From Streptomyces sp. JH14 (GTDB lineage Bacteria > Actinomycetota > Actinomycetes > Streptomycetales > Streptomycetaceae): DNA of 64,000 bases. The DNA is taken from positions 4,464,001 through 4,528,000 of the forward strand of contig NZ_JAJNEL010000001.1 of the NCBI RefSeq assembly GCF_029428675.1, given 5' to 3'. The notes beneath the pieces were generated by a model, which searched no databases, was not told the DNA's origin, and saw only the letters and a list, made by a program, of their open reading frames with translations. The position numbers and the translations under genes are program-made. Positions 49,601 through 56,528 of this stretch are shown piece after piece (positions within the stretch are counted from its first letter, which is position 1; each line of letters opens with the position of its first letter).

Positions 49601-51244
49601 TCAGATCCCCGCGGCCGCCGACAGATCCCGCTTGATCCCGGCGAGCAGCTCGGCGCCTTTCGCGCGGGCGGCGGAGAGCTCGCCCGCCGAACCGACCGGC
49701 ACCACGACCTCCAGGTAGCACTTGAGCTTCGGCTCGGTGCCGCTCGGGCGGACGACCACCCGGGCGCCCTGCAGGTGGTAGCGGAGCCCGTCGGTGGGCG
49801 GCAGGTGCTCCGTACCCTCCGACAGGTCCTCGGCCGAGGTGACGGCGAGGCCCGCCAGTGCGGTCGGCGGGGTGTCGCGCAGCCGCCGCATGGCGTCCGC
49901 GATGACCGAGAGGTCCTCCACCCGGACCGACAGCTGGTCGGTGGCGTGCAGCCCGTACTCGACCGCGATGTCGTCGAGGAGATCGAGGAGCGTGCGCCCC
50001 TGCTCCTTGAGCACGGAGGCCAGCTCGGCGACGAGCAGTGCGGCCGTGATGCCGTCCTTGTCGCGTACACCGTCGGGATCGACGCAGTAGCCGAGCGCCT
50101 CCTCGTACCCGTACCGCAGGCCGTCGACGCGGGCGATCCACTTGAAGCCGGTCAGCGTCTCCTCGTACCCGTTGCCCGCCTTTTCGGCGATCCTGCCGAG
50201 CAGCGACGAGGAGACGATCGATTCGGCGAAGACACCGGTGGCACCGCGGGCGACCAGATGCGCGGCGAGCAGCGCGCCGACCTCGTCGCCGCGCAGCATC
50301 CGCCAGCCGCCGTCCACCGCGGTGTCCGGCACGGCCACGGCGCAGCGGTCGGCGTCCGGGTCGTTGGCGATGACGAGGTCCGGGTTCGCGCGCCGGGCGG
50401 TGGCGAAGGCGAGATCCATCGCGCCGGGCTCCTCCGGGTTGGGGAACGCGACGGTGGGGAACGCCGGATCGGGCTCGGCCTGCTCGGCGACGAGCACGGG
50501 GGCGGGGAAACCGGCGCGGGCGAAGGCGGCGGTCAGGACGGACGTGCCGACGCCGTGCATCGCGGTGTACACCGCCTGGGCGGTGCGCGGGGACCCGGCG
50601 GTGAGCACCGCGTCCGTACGGGCCAGATAGGCGTCCAGGACCTCGTCGCCCAGGATCTCCCAACCGCTCTCCGGCCGGTCGACGCCCGCCAGCGGGCCGA
50701 CCGCTGCGATCGCGTCGGCGATCTCGCCGTCGGCCGGGGGCACGATCTGCGAGCCGTCACCGAGGTAGACCTTGTAGCCGTTGTCGCGCGGCGGGTTGTG
50801 GCTGGCGGTCACCTCGACACCGGCGACGGCACCCAGGTGCCTTATGGCGTACGCCAGGACGGGGGTGGGCAGCGGGCGGGGCAGGACCGCCGCCCGCAGG
50901 CCCGCGCCCGTCATCACGGCCGCGGTGTCACGGGCGAAGTCGGCGGACTTGTAGCGGGCGTCGTACCCGACGACGACCAGGCCGCCGGCCTGTCCCTGCG
51001 CCTTCAGATACGCCGCGAGCCCGGCGGCGGCACGGATGACGACGGACCGGTTCATCCGCATCGGACCGGCCCCCAGCTCACCGCGGAGCCCGGCGGTACC
51101 GAACTGCAACGTGCCGGCGAACCGTGCGGCGAGCGCGTCGAGGTCCTCGGTGTCGATGAGCTTGGCGAGCTCGTCGCGGGTCTCGGGGTCGGGGTCCTCG
51201 GCGAGCCAGGTCCTGGCCCGGGCGATGAGGTCCTGCTGCTGCAC
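49601..51244 (-). CDS. PGM2-type phosphosugar mutase (probable phosphopentomutase)
   Basis: This alpha-D-phosphohexomutase superfamily enzyme has 547 residues. FGTAGLRGELGAGPMRMN (about residue 48) is the PGM2-like opening. VTASHNPPRDNGYKVYLGD (about 143) carries the phosphoserine. DPDADRCAVAVPD (about 300) binds the metal. GYEEALGYCVDPDGVRDKDG (about 380) is the sugar loop, and VRPSGTEPKLKCYLEV (about 500) the phosphate loop. It is usually annotated phosphomannomutase. The PGM2 subfamily includes phosphopentomutases, and the next gene upstream is purine nucleoside phosphorylase, so conversion of (deoxy)ribose-1-phosphate to the 5-phosphate for deoC is the likely job. No palindrome of its own was found, and the 191-base gap upstream shows no gene. 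Confidence 0.88.
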   Translation of the reverse strand: MQQQDLIARARTWLAEDPDPETRDELAKLIDTEDLDALAARFAGTLQFGTAGLRGELGAGPMRMNRSVVIRAAAGLAAYLKAQGQAGGLVVVGYDARYKSADFARDTAAVMTGAGLRAAVLPRPLPTPVLAYAIRHLGAVAGVEVTASHNPPRDNGYKVYLGDGSQIVPPADGEIADAIAAVGPLAGVDRPESGWEILGDEVLDAYLARTDAVLTAGSPRTAQAVYTAMHGVGTSVLTAAFARAGFPAPVLVAEQAEPDPAFPTVAFPNPEEPGAMDLAFATARRANPDLVIANDPDADRCAVAVPDTAVDGGWRMLRGDEVGALLAAHLVARGATGVFAESIVSSSLLGRIAEKAGNGYEETLTGFKWIARVDGLRYGYEEALGYCVDPDGVRDKDGITAALLVAELASVLKEQGRTLLDLLDDIAVEYGLHATDQLSVRVEDLSVIADAMRRLRDTPPTALAGLAVTSAEDLSEGTEHLPPTDGLRYHLQGARVVVRPSGTEPKLKCYLEVVVPVGSAGELSAARAKGAELLAGIKRDLSAAAGI

Positions 51245-51435
51245 GGTGTCCGCCTTTCGGGGTGAGTGGTGTGTGTGGTGGGGCGGGGTGGATGACGTGG
51301 CGCGGGGTGGGCCGCTGCGCGGGGCCCGTTCCCCTGCCCGCCCCTTCCCGAAACCGGCTCCGCCCCGGCCCCCGGTCCGGAGGTCCGGGGCGGCGGCCCC
51401 GGAACGGGCCGCCGAAGGCGGCCCGCCCGGCCTGA

Positions 51436-52260
51436 TCAGATGCGGTCCAGCACCCGCGCCAGCAACGACCCCATGCGCGCCGCGGAATCCCGTCCCGCCT
51501 GCAGCACCTCTTCATGGTTCAGCGGCTCCCCGCTCAACCCGGCGGCCAGATTGGTGACGAGCGAAATGCCCAGCACCTCCGCCCCTGCCTCCCGCGCGGC
51601 GATCGCTTCGAGCACGGTCGACATGCCCACCAGGTCGCCGCCCATCACGCGCACCATGTTGATCTCCGCCGGAGTCTCGTAGTGCGGGCCGGGGAACTGC
51701 ACGTACACGCCCTCTTCGAGCGTCTCGTCGATCTCCTTGCACAGCGCGCGCAGACGCGGCGAGTACAGGTCGGTCAGGTCGACGAAGTTGGCGCCGACGA
51801 TCGGCGAGGCCGCGGTCAGGTTGATGTGGTCGCTGATCAGGACCGGCTGCCCGGGGCGCATGCCCTCGCGCAGACCGCCGCAGCCGTTCGTCAGGACGAC
51901 GGTCTTGCAGCCCGCGGCGACGGCGGTACGGACGCCGTGCGCGACGGCGGCGACGCCACGGCCCTCGTAGAAGTGCGTGCGGCCGAGGAAGACCAGGGCG
52001 CGCTTCTCCCCGATCCGGTACGAGCGGATCGTGCCGCCGTGGCCCTGGACGGCCGGCGGCGGGAAGCCGGGGAGTTCGGTGACCGGGAACTCGGCTTCCG
52101 GCGTGCCGAGCGCGTCGCCCGCAGGTGCCCAGCCGGAACCCATCACGAGGGCGACGTCGTGGGTCTCGGCACCGGTCAGCTCGCGCAGGCGGGCAGCGGC
52201 GTCGGCAGCGGCGGCGTGCGGGTCGCCCTGGATGTGGTCCGGAATAACAGATGCGTTCAC
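51436..52260 (-). CDS. Purine nucleoside phosphorylase (trimeric type)
   Basis: This 274-residue PNP of the low-molecular-mass trimeric class cleaves inosine and guanosine (and deoxy forms) to the base and sugar-1-phosphate. ALVMGSGWAPAGDALG (about residue 40) and VFLGRTHFYEGRG (about 92) bind phosphate. TVVLTNGCGGLREGM (about 122), GPHYETPAEINMVRVMGGDL (about 200, with the base-binding Glu and Met) and VTNLAAGLSGEPLNHEEV (about 245, with the conserved Asn) complete the site. GTG 52260 follows a -10-like TACGCT by seven bases, so it is probably leaderless. Symbols punA or deoD are used in different genomes. The phosphomutase gene downstream on the same strand could be cotranscribed. Confidence 0.95.
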   Translation of the reverse strand: MNASVIPDHIQGDPHAAAADAAARLRELTGAETHDVALVMGSGWAPAGDALGTPEAEFPVTELPGFPPPAVQGHGGTIRSYRIGEKRALVFLGRTHFYEGRGVAAVAHGVRTAVAAGCKTVVLTNGCGGLREGMRPGQPVLISDHINLTAASPIVGANFVDLTDLYSPRLRALCKEIDETLEEGVYVQFPGPHYETPAEINMVRVMGGDLVGMSTVLEAIAAREAGAEVLGISLVTNLAAGLSGEPLNHEEVLQAGRDSAARMGSLLARVLDRI

Positions 52261-52285
52261 GCGGATGAGCGTAACCGGTGATTCC

Positions 52286-52297
52286 CTACGCGCGTAG
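52286..52297. promoter_or_regulatory. Nucleoside-regulon palindrome, site 6 (purine nucleoside phosphorylase)
   Basis: An exact CTACGCGCGTAG, 12 bases upstream of the minus-strand -10-like TACGCT (52268-52273) of the phosphorylase gene. Confidence 0.8.
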
Positions 52298-52365
52298 ATG
52301 CCCCTGCGCAGAGTCTCCGCACGGCCCTTCGTACTTTCACACAGAAGCCGACGGGAGCCCGCGGC

Positions 52366-52803
52366 TCAGCAGGGGCGTTTGCGCAGCTCCATCACATAGT
52401 CGTGCGGCGCGCCCGCCGACTCCGCGGCGTCCGCCAGCTCGCCCAGATAGCGGGCGGAGGGCAGTCCGCCCTCGTACGCGTTCAGCACGTACATCCAGGC
52501 CGGCTCCTCGCCGTCCAGGGTGTGCACCCGCACCCGCATCCGCCGGTAGATGTCGAGCCCGACACCCTCCCAGCGGTCCATGGAGTCCTCGTCCATCGGC
52601 GCGAGGTCGTACAGAGCCACGAAGACCTGCGAACGCGGCGCCTCCACCACGGTGGCCAGCGCGCCTTCCCAGCCCATCTGCTCCCCGCCGAAGGTCAACC
52701 GCCAGCCGTTGAGCCAGCCGGTGCCGCGCAGCGGGGAATGCGGTGCGCGGCGGGTCATCAGCCGCGCGTCGAGGTTGCCGGCGTACGCGGCGTAGAGCGA
52801 CAT
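52366..52803 (-). CDS. Gamma-glutamylcyclotransferase-fold protein
   Basis: This 145-residue protein opens SLYAAYAGNLDARLMTRRAP, the YGSN-like loop that forms the cyclotransferase cavity (Y-A-G-N here). WRLTFGGEQMGWEGALATVV and VFVALYDLAPMDEDSMDRWE follow; the conserved glutamate is probably the one in GWEGA or the DRWEG region. It may form 5-oxoproline from gamma-glutamyl compounds or act on other gamma-glutamyl amines. The substrate cannot be told. ATG 52803 is the start. It is downstream of the divergent flavoprotein gene's promoter region (52804-53065, no gene seen). Confidence 0.85.
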   Translation of the reverse strand: MSLYAAYAGNLDARLMTRRAPHSPLRGTGWLNGWRLTFGGEQMGWEGALATVVEAPRSQVFVALYDLAPMDEDSMDRWEGVGLDIYRRMRVRVHTLDGEEPAWMYVLNAYEGGLPSARYLGELADAAESAGAPHDYVMELRKRPC

Positions 52804-53065
52804 GGTTCCGAGGGTACGGGAGGTGGCCCCGGGAGCGGAGAATCCTGTGACGAAGTCCCTGCCGAACGCCGAGGCAGGGGAGCGTGTCGGCGTCCTCGCC
52901 GCGGCCCGCCCGGGGGCTCGTCTCACGTATGGAGGGCCCCGGGGCGAAGCATCTTGGCGCGTGCGGGACAATGGAGTACGTACTGCATTCCCCCGGGGTG
53001 ATCCCCCGGACCCCCGGCCGGGGCGGCAGACGGCCGCGGGATGACATACGCGAGGCGGACTTTTC

Positions 53066-54505
53066 GTGACCCGGATCGTGATCATCGGCGGCGGACCCGG
53101 CGGGTACGAGGCGGCACTGGTGGGCGCCCAGCTCGGCGCGGAGGTGACCGTCGTCGACTGCGACGGCCTCGGCGGCGCGTCGGTGCTCACCGACTGTGTG
53201 CCCTCGAAGACCCTGATCGCGACGGCAGAGGTGATGACCACCTTCGACTCTTCGTACGAGGAGCTGGGCATCATCGTCGCCGACGACACGCCGCACATCG
53301 AGCAGGCGGCGCGGGTGGTCGGCGTCGACCTCGGCAAGGTCAACCGACGGGTGAAGCGCCTCGCGCTCGCCCAGTCCCACGACATCACCGCCTCCGTCAC
53401 CCGTGCGGGTGCACGGGTCGTGCGCGGCCGGGGCAGGCTCGTGGGCCTCCAGGCCGCCGACGGCTCCCGCAAGGTCGTCGTCACCGCCGCCGACGGTACG
53501 GAGGAGGCGCTCACCGCCGACGCCGTGCTGATCGCGACCGGCGGCCACCCCCGGGAGATCCCGGACGCGCTCCCGGACGGCGAGCGCATTCTCAACTGGA
53601 CCCAGGTCTACGACCTCGACGAGCTCCCCGAGGAGCTCATCGTGGTCGGCTCCGGTGTCACCGGTGCCGAGTTCGCCGGTGCCTACCAGGCGCTCGGCTC
53701 GCGCGTCACCCTCGTCTCGTCCCGCGACCGGGTGCTGCCCGGCGAGGACCCGGACGCGGCCGCCGTGCTGGAGGACGTCTTCCGGCGCCGCGGCATGAAC
53801 GTCATGGCCCGCTCGCGCGCCCAGGCGGCGAAGCGCGTCGGCGACCGGGTCGAGGTGACGCTCGCCGACGGCCGCGTGATCAGCGGCTCGCACTGCCTGA
53901 TGGCGGTCGGCGCGATCCCGAACAGCGCGGGCATGGGCCTGGAGGAGGCGGGGGTCCGGCTCAAGGACTCCGGCCACATCTGGACCGACAAGGTCTCCCG
54001 CACCAGCGCTCCCGGCGTCTACGCGGCCGGTGACGTCACCGGCATCTTCGCGCTCGCCTCGGTCGCCGCGATGCAGGGCCGGATCGCGATGTACCACTTC
54101 CTCGGTGACGCGGTCGCCCCGCTGAACCTGAAGACCGTCTCCTCGAACGTCTTCACCGACCCGGAGATCGCCACGGTCGGCTACACCCAGGCGGACGTCG
54201 ACTCCGGCGTGATAGACGCCCGTGTGGTGAAGCTGCCGCTGCTGCGCAACCCGCGCGCCAAGATGCAGGGCATCCGGGACGGCTTCGTCAAGATCCTGTG
54301 CCGGCCCGGCACCGGCATCGTGGTCGGCGGCTGCGTCGTCGCGCCGCGGGCCAGCGAGCTGATCCACCCGATCTCGATCGCGGTCGACAACAATCTGACG
54401 GTGGAGCAGATCGCAAACGCCTTCACTGTGTACCCGAGCCTGTCGGGATCGATCGCAGAAGTGGCACGTCAGTTGCACACCCGGAAGCGCGCAGGCGAGG
54501 CGTAG
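53066..54505 (+). CDS. LpdA-type NAD(P)H-quinone reductase (no redox disulfide)
   Basis: This 479-residue protein has the dihydrolipoamide dehydrogenase/glutathione reductase fold. IVIIGGGPGGYEAALVGAQL binds FAD. The active-site helix reads GLGGASVLTDCVPSKTL (about residues 37-53), keeping only one of the two cysteines of the normal CxxxxC disulfide. VVGSGVTGAEFAGAYQALG (about 195) binds NAD(P)H, and VYAAGDVTGIFALASVAAMQG (about 315) completes the FAD site. The C-terminal dimer domain ends with EVARQLHTRK and lacks the HxxxxE pair of lipoamide enzymes. This matches the pattern of M. tuberculosis LpdA, a quinone reductase. GTG 53066 has no strong Shine-Dalgarno. Confidence 0.88.
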   Translation: MTRIVIIGGGPGGYEAALVGAQLGAEVTVVDCDGLGGASVLTDCVPSKTLIATAEVMTTFDSSYEELGIIVADDTPHIEQAARVVGVDLGKVNRRVKRLALAQSHDITASVTRAGARVVRGRGRLVGLQAADGSRKVVVTAADGTEEALTADAVLIATGGHPREIPDALPDGERILNWTQVYDLDELPEELIVVGSGVTGAEFAGAYQALGSRVTLVSSRDRVLPGEDPDAAAVLEDVFRRRGMNVMARSRAQAAKRVGDRVEVTLADGRVISGSHCLMAVGAIPNSAGMGLEEAGVRLKDSGHIWTDKVSRTSAPGVYAAGDVTGIFALASVAAMQGRIAMYHFLGDAVAPLNLKTVSSNVFTDPEIATVGYTQADVDSGVIDARVVKLPLLRNPRAKMQGIRDGFVKILCRPGTGIVVGGCVVAPRASELIHPISIAVDNNLTVEQIANAFTVYPSLSGSIAEVARQLHTRKRAGEA

Positions 54506-54580
54506 GAACCCGGCATTCCCCGGCAACCCCCGGCAACTCAGGCGGGCGGAGCGTCGGAGGCCGGTCAGTAGGGAACAACA

Positions 54581-54612
54581 ACGGGGCCGCCTATACCACT
54601 TGGTGGCCCCGT
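54581..54612 (+). terminator. Hairpin after the flavoprotein gene
   Basis: ACGGGGCCGCC (54581-54591) pairs with GGTGGCCCCGT (54602-54612) with a single G-T type mismatch and a 10-base loop. Confidence 0.7.
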
Positions 54613-54682
54613 GTATGTACAACTTCTGTTATTCGGCGCAAACTGCTGAAAACCCCCGGGTGGTCACGTTACTGTCAGTTTC

Positions 54683-55645
54683 GTGTTCGCTGCAGAACGT
54701 CGTCAGTTGATCCTCGAAATGGTGCGCGCCAACGGGGCGGTATCGCTCCGTGAGCTCGCCCGCGTCGTCCAGACCTCCGAAGTGACCGTACGGCGGGACG
54801 TGCGGGCACTGGAGGCAGAAGGACTCCTCGACCGCCGTCACGGCGGTGCGGTACTGCCGGGCGGTTTTACGCGGGAGTCCGGCTTTCCGCAGAAATCCCA
54901 TCTCGCCACCGCGGAGAAGACCGCCATCGCCGACCTGGCCGCGGGCCTCGTCGAAGAGGGCGAGGCCATCGTCGTCGGTGCCGGTACGACCACGCAGGAG
55001 CTGGCCCGCCGGCTCGCGCGGATCCCCGGCCTGACCGTCGTCACCAACTCACTGCTGGTCGCCCAGGCGTTGGCCCATGCCAACCGGGTGGAAGTGGTGA
55101 TGACGGGTGGCACCCTGCGCGGCTCCAACTACGCCCTGGTGGGCAGTGGAGCGGAACAGTCGCTGCAGGGCCTGCGGGTGTCGCGTGCCTTCCTGTCCGG
55201 AAGCGGGCTCACCGCGGAGCGCGGGCTGTCCACGTCCAACATGCTCTCGGCGAGCGTCGACCGGGCACTGGTGCAGGCCGCCGCGGAGGTGGTGGTCCTC
55301 GCCGACCACACCAAGCTCGGCTCCGACACCATGTTCCAGACGGTGCCCACGGATCTGATCACCCGTCTGGTGACGGACGAACCCCCGGCCCACGACGACC
55401 GGTCCGCCACCGAGCTGCAAGCGCTGGCCGATCAGGGTGTACAGATCGCGGTGGCCGGTGCGGGGACGGGGCCGGTCGGGACCGACTCCCTGCCGTCGGG
55501 ACGTCAGGCACGCCGCGACATGCCGTTGCCCGGTCAGCGGCGTACGCACGGGGGTCCCGGACCGCAGCTGCGCAGCGCGTCGGCGTCCTTGGCGGACCCG
55601 TCCCCGGGGGACCGGGCCAGGGTGGCGGACCTGCGCCGCCGCTGA
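54683..55645 (+). CDS. DeoR-family regulator
   Basis: This 320-residue DeoR/GlpR-type regulator has its HTH at residues about 1-55 (ERRQLILEMVRANGAVSLRE, LARVVQTSEVTVRRDVRALE, then the hallmark DRRHGGAVLPG). The sugar-phosphate-isomerase-like effector domain spans about 75-240 (IVVGAGTTTQELARRLA, VVTNSLLVAQALA, VMTGGTLRGSNYALVG, LADHTKLGSDTMF). The last about 65 residues are a basic disordered tail not usual for the family. GTG 54683 follows a -10-like TACTGT (54670-54675) by seven bases, so it is probably leaderless. The stop abuts a partial MITE (55645). The ligand is likely a phosphorylated sugar. A link to the nucleoside palindromes is possible but unproven. Confidence 0.9.
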   Translation: MFAAERRQLILEMVRANGAVSLRELARVVQTSEVTVRRDVRALEAEGLLDRRHGGAVLPGGFTRESGFPQKSHLATAEKTAIADLAAGLVEEGEAIVVGAGTTTQELARRLARIPGLTVVTNSLLVAQALAHANRVEVVMTGGTLRGSNYALVGSGAEQSLQGLRVSRAFLSGSGLTAERGLSTSNMLSASVDRALVQAAAEVVVLADHTKLGSDTMFQTVPTDLITRLVTDEPPAHDDRSATELQALADQGVQIAVAGAGTGPVGTDSLPSGRQARRDMPLPGQRRTHGGPGPQLRSASASLADPSPGDRARVADLRRR

Positions 55646-55675
55646 GGGGCGGTCCCGCAATCCCCGGCGGGCGCA
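55645..55675. mobile_element. MITE-like repeat, partial copy C
   Basis: AGGGGCGGTCCCGCAATCCC starting at 55645, then CGGCGGGCGCA, matches the left end of copy A (49173). The remainder of the element is missing. It begins at the stop codon of the DeoR gene. Confidence 0.6.
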
Positions 55676-55777
55676 GGCGGAATGTCGAGCCGCTCCAGGG
55701 CCCCCATGCCGTGAGGTCATGGGGGAGTTGTGAGGAGCGCGGGGGCCCCGGGTGCGGCGCCCCCGGTTTCGGCGCCC

Positions 55778-56377
55778 TCAACCACCGGCCGCCCGCGGCC
55801 CCTTCAACCCCTGCAACGTCAACGTCAGCAGCCGGCCCGCCAGCGCCGGATCCTCCGGCGCCTGCTCCGCCGCCAACGCAATGGCCTTCGTCAGCTGCAT
55901 CAAGTCACCGATCGACACATCCGCTCGTACCGTGCCACTCGCCTGCGCCCTGGCCAGCAGCCGCGCCCCCGCATCGCGCAGCGGCACATTGCAGTCGGAC
56001 AGTGCCGAAGTCTCGTCCTGCGACGTCGACATGAGCGCCTGCGCAAGCCCCCGGTACTCACCCGCATGAGTGATGATCGCGCCCAGCCACTCCACCAGGC
56101 CGCCGCACGGATTGTCCGCCTCCGCCAGCTCGTGGGAGCGCGTGAGCAGTTCGGCCAGGGCTTCCTGGAAGACCGCGCTCATCAGCGCGTGCCGGTTCGG
56201 GAAGTGCCGGTACAGCGTGCCGATCCCCACCCCCGCCCGGCGTGCGATGTCCTCCAGCGACGCGTCCGTGCCGTGTTCGGCGAAGGCCGTACGGGCTTCG
56301 CCGAGCAGCCGGTCGTAGTTGCGGCGCGCGTCGGCGCGCATGGGCCGGCCCGGCGTCTGTGCCGTGCTCATCGCCAT
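55778..56377 (-). CDS. TetR-family regulator
   Basis: This 199-residue regulator has its HTH at about residues 15-65 (ASLEDIARRAGVGIGTLYRHFPNRHALMSAVF). The C-terminal ligand domain is of the SbtR-like type (GLVEWLGAIITHAGEYRGLAQALM). AGGGAGGA upstream of ATG 56377 gives a good ribosome site; a second ATG lies two codons later. It is downstream of the carboxylase gene on the same strand but separated by a strong terminator. No divergent target gene is obvious, so its regulon is unknown. Confidence 0.9.
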   Translation of the reverse strand: MAMSTAQTPGRPMRADARRNYDRLLGEARTAFAEHGTDASLEDIARRAGVGIGTLYRHFPNRHALMSAVFQEALAELLTRSHELAEADNPCGGLVEWLGAIITHAGEYRGLAQALMSTSQDETSALSDCNVPLRDAGARLLARAQASGTVRADVSIGDLMQLTKAIALAAEQAPEDPALAGRLLTLTLQGLKGPRAAGG

Positions 56378-56462
56378 CGCGCAGTCCTCCCTCTTTCCGC
56401 CCCTGGGTCCAGGATGCCATCGCGCAACCGCAGGACGTCTCCCTCCGTGGCGCCGCCGAACA

Positions 56463-56510
56463 GCCGAGGCCCCCGCGGAGTCGGTCGTACGACTCAGCGG
56501 GGGCCTCGGC
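56463..56510 (-). terminator. Hairpin after the acyl-CoA carboxylase alpha gene
   Basis: GCCGAGGCCCCCGC (56463-56476) pairs perfectly with GCGGGGGCCTCGGC (56497-56510). The loop holds a further GAGTCG/CGACTC pairing. It follows the accA2 stop by 19 bases. Confidence 0.85.
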
Positions 56511-56528
56511 AGAACGCTTCGCGCCCGA

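Noticed and set aside
54683..55645. DeoR protein as the regulator of the CTACGCGCGTAG sites
   Set aside because: It is close and of the right general type, but nothing in the sequence proves it. The palindrome looks more LacI-like, and no copy stands before the DeoR gene itself, so I left it as a hypothesis only.
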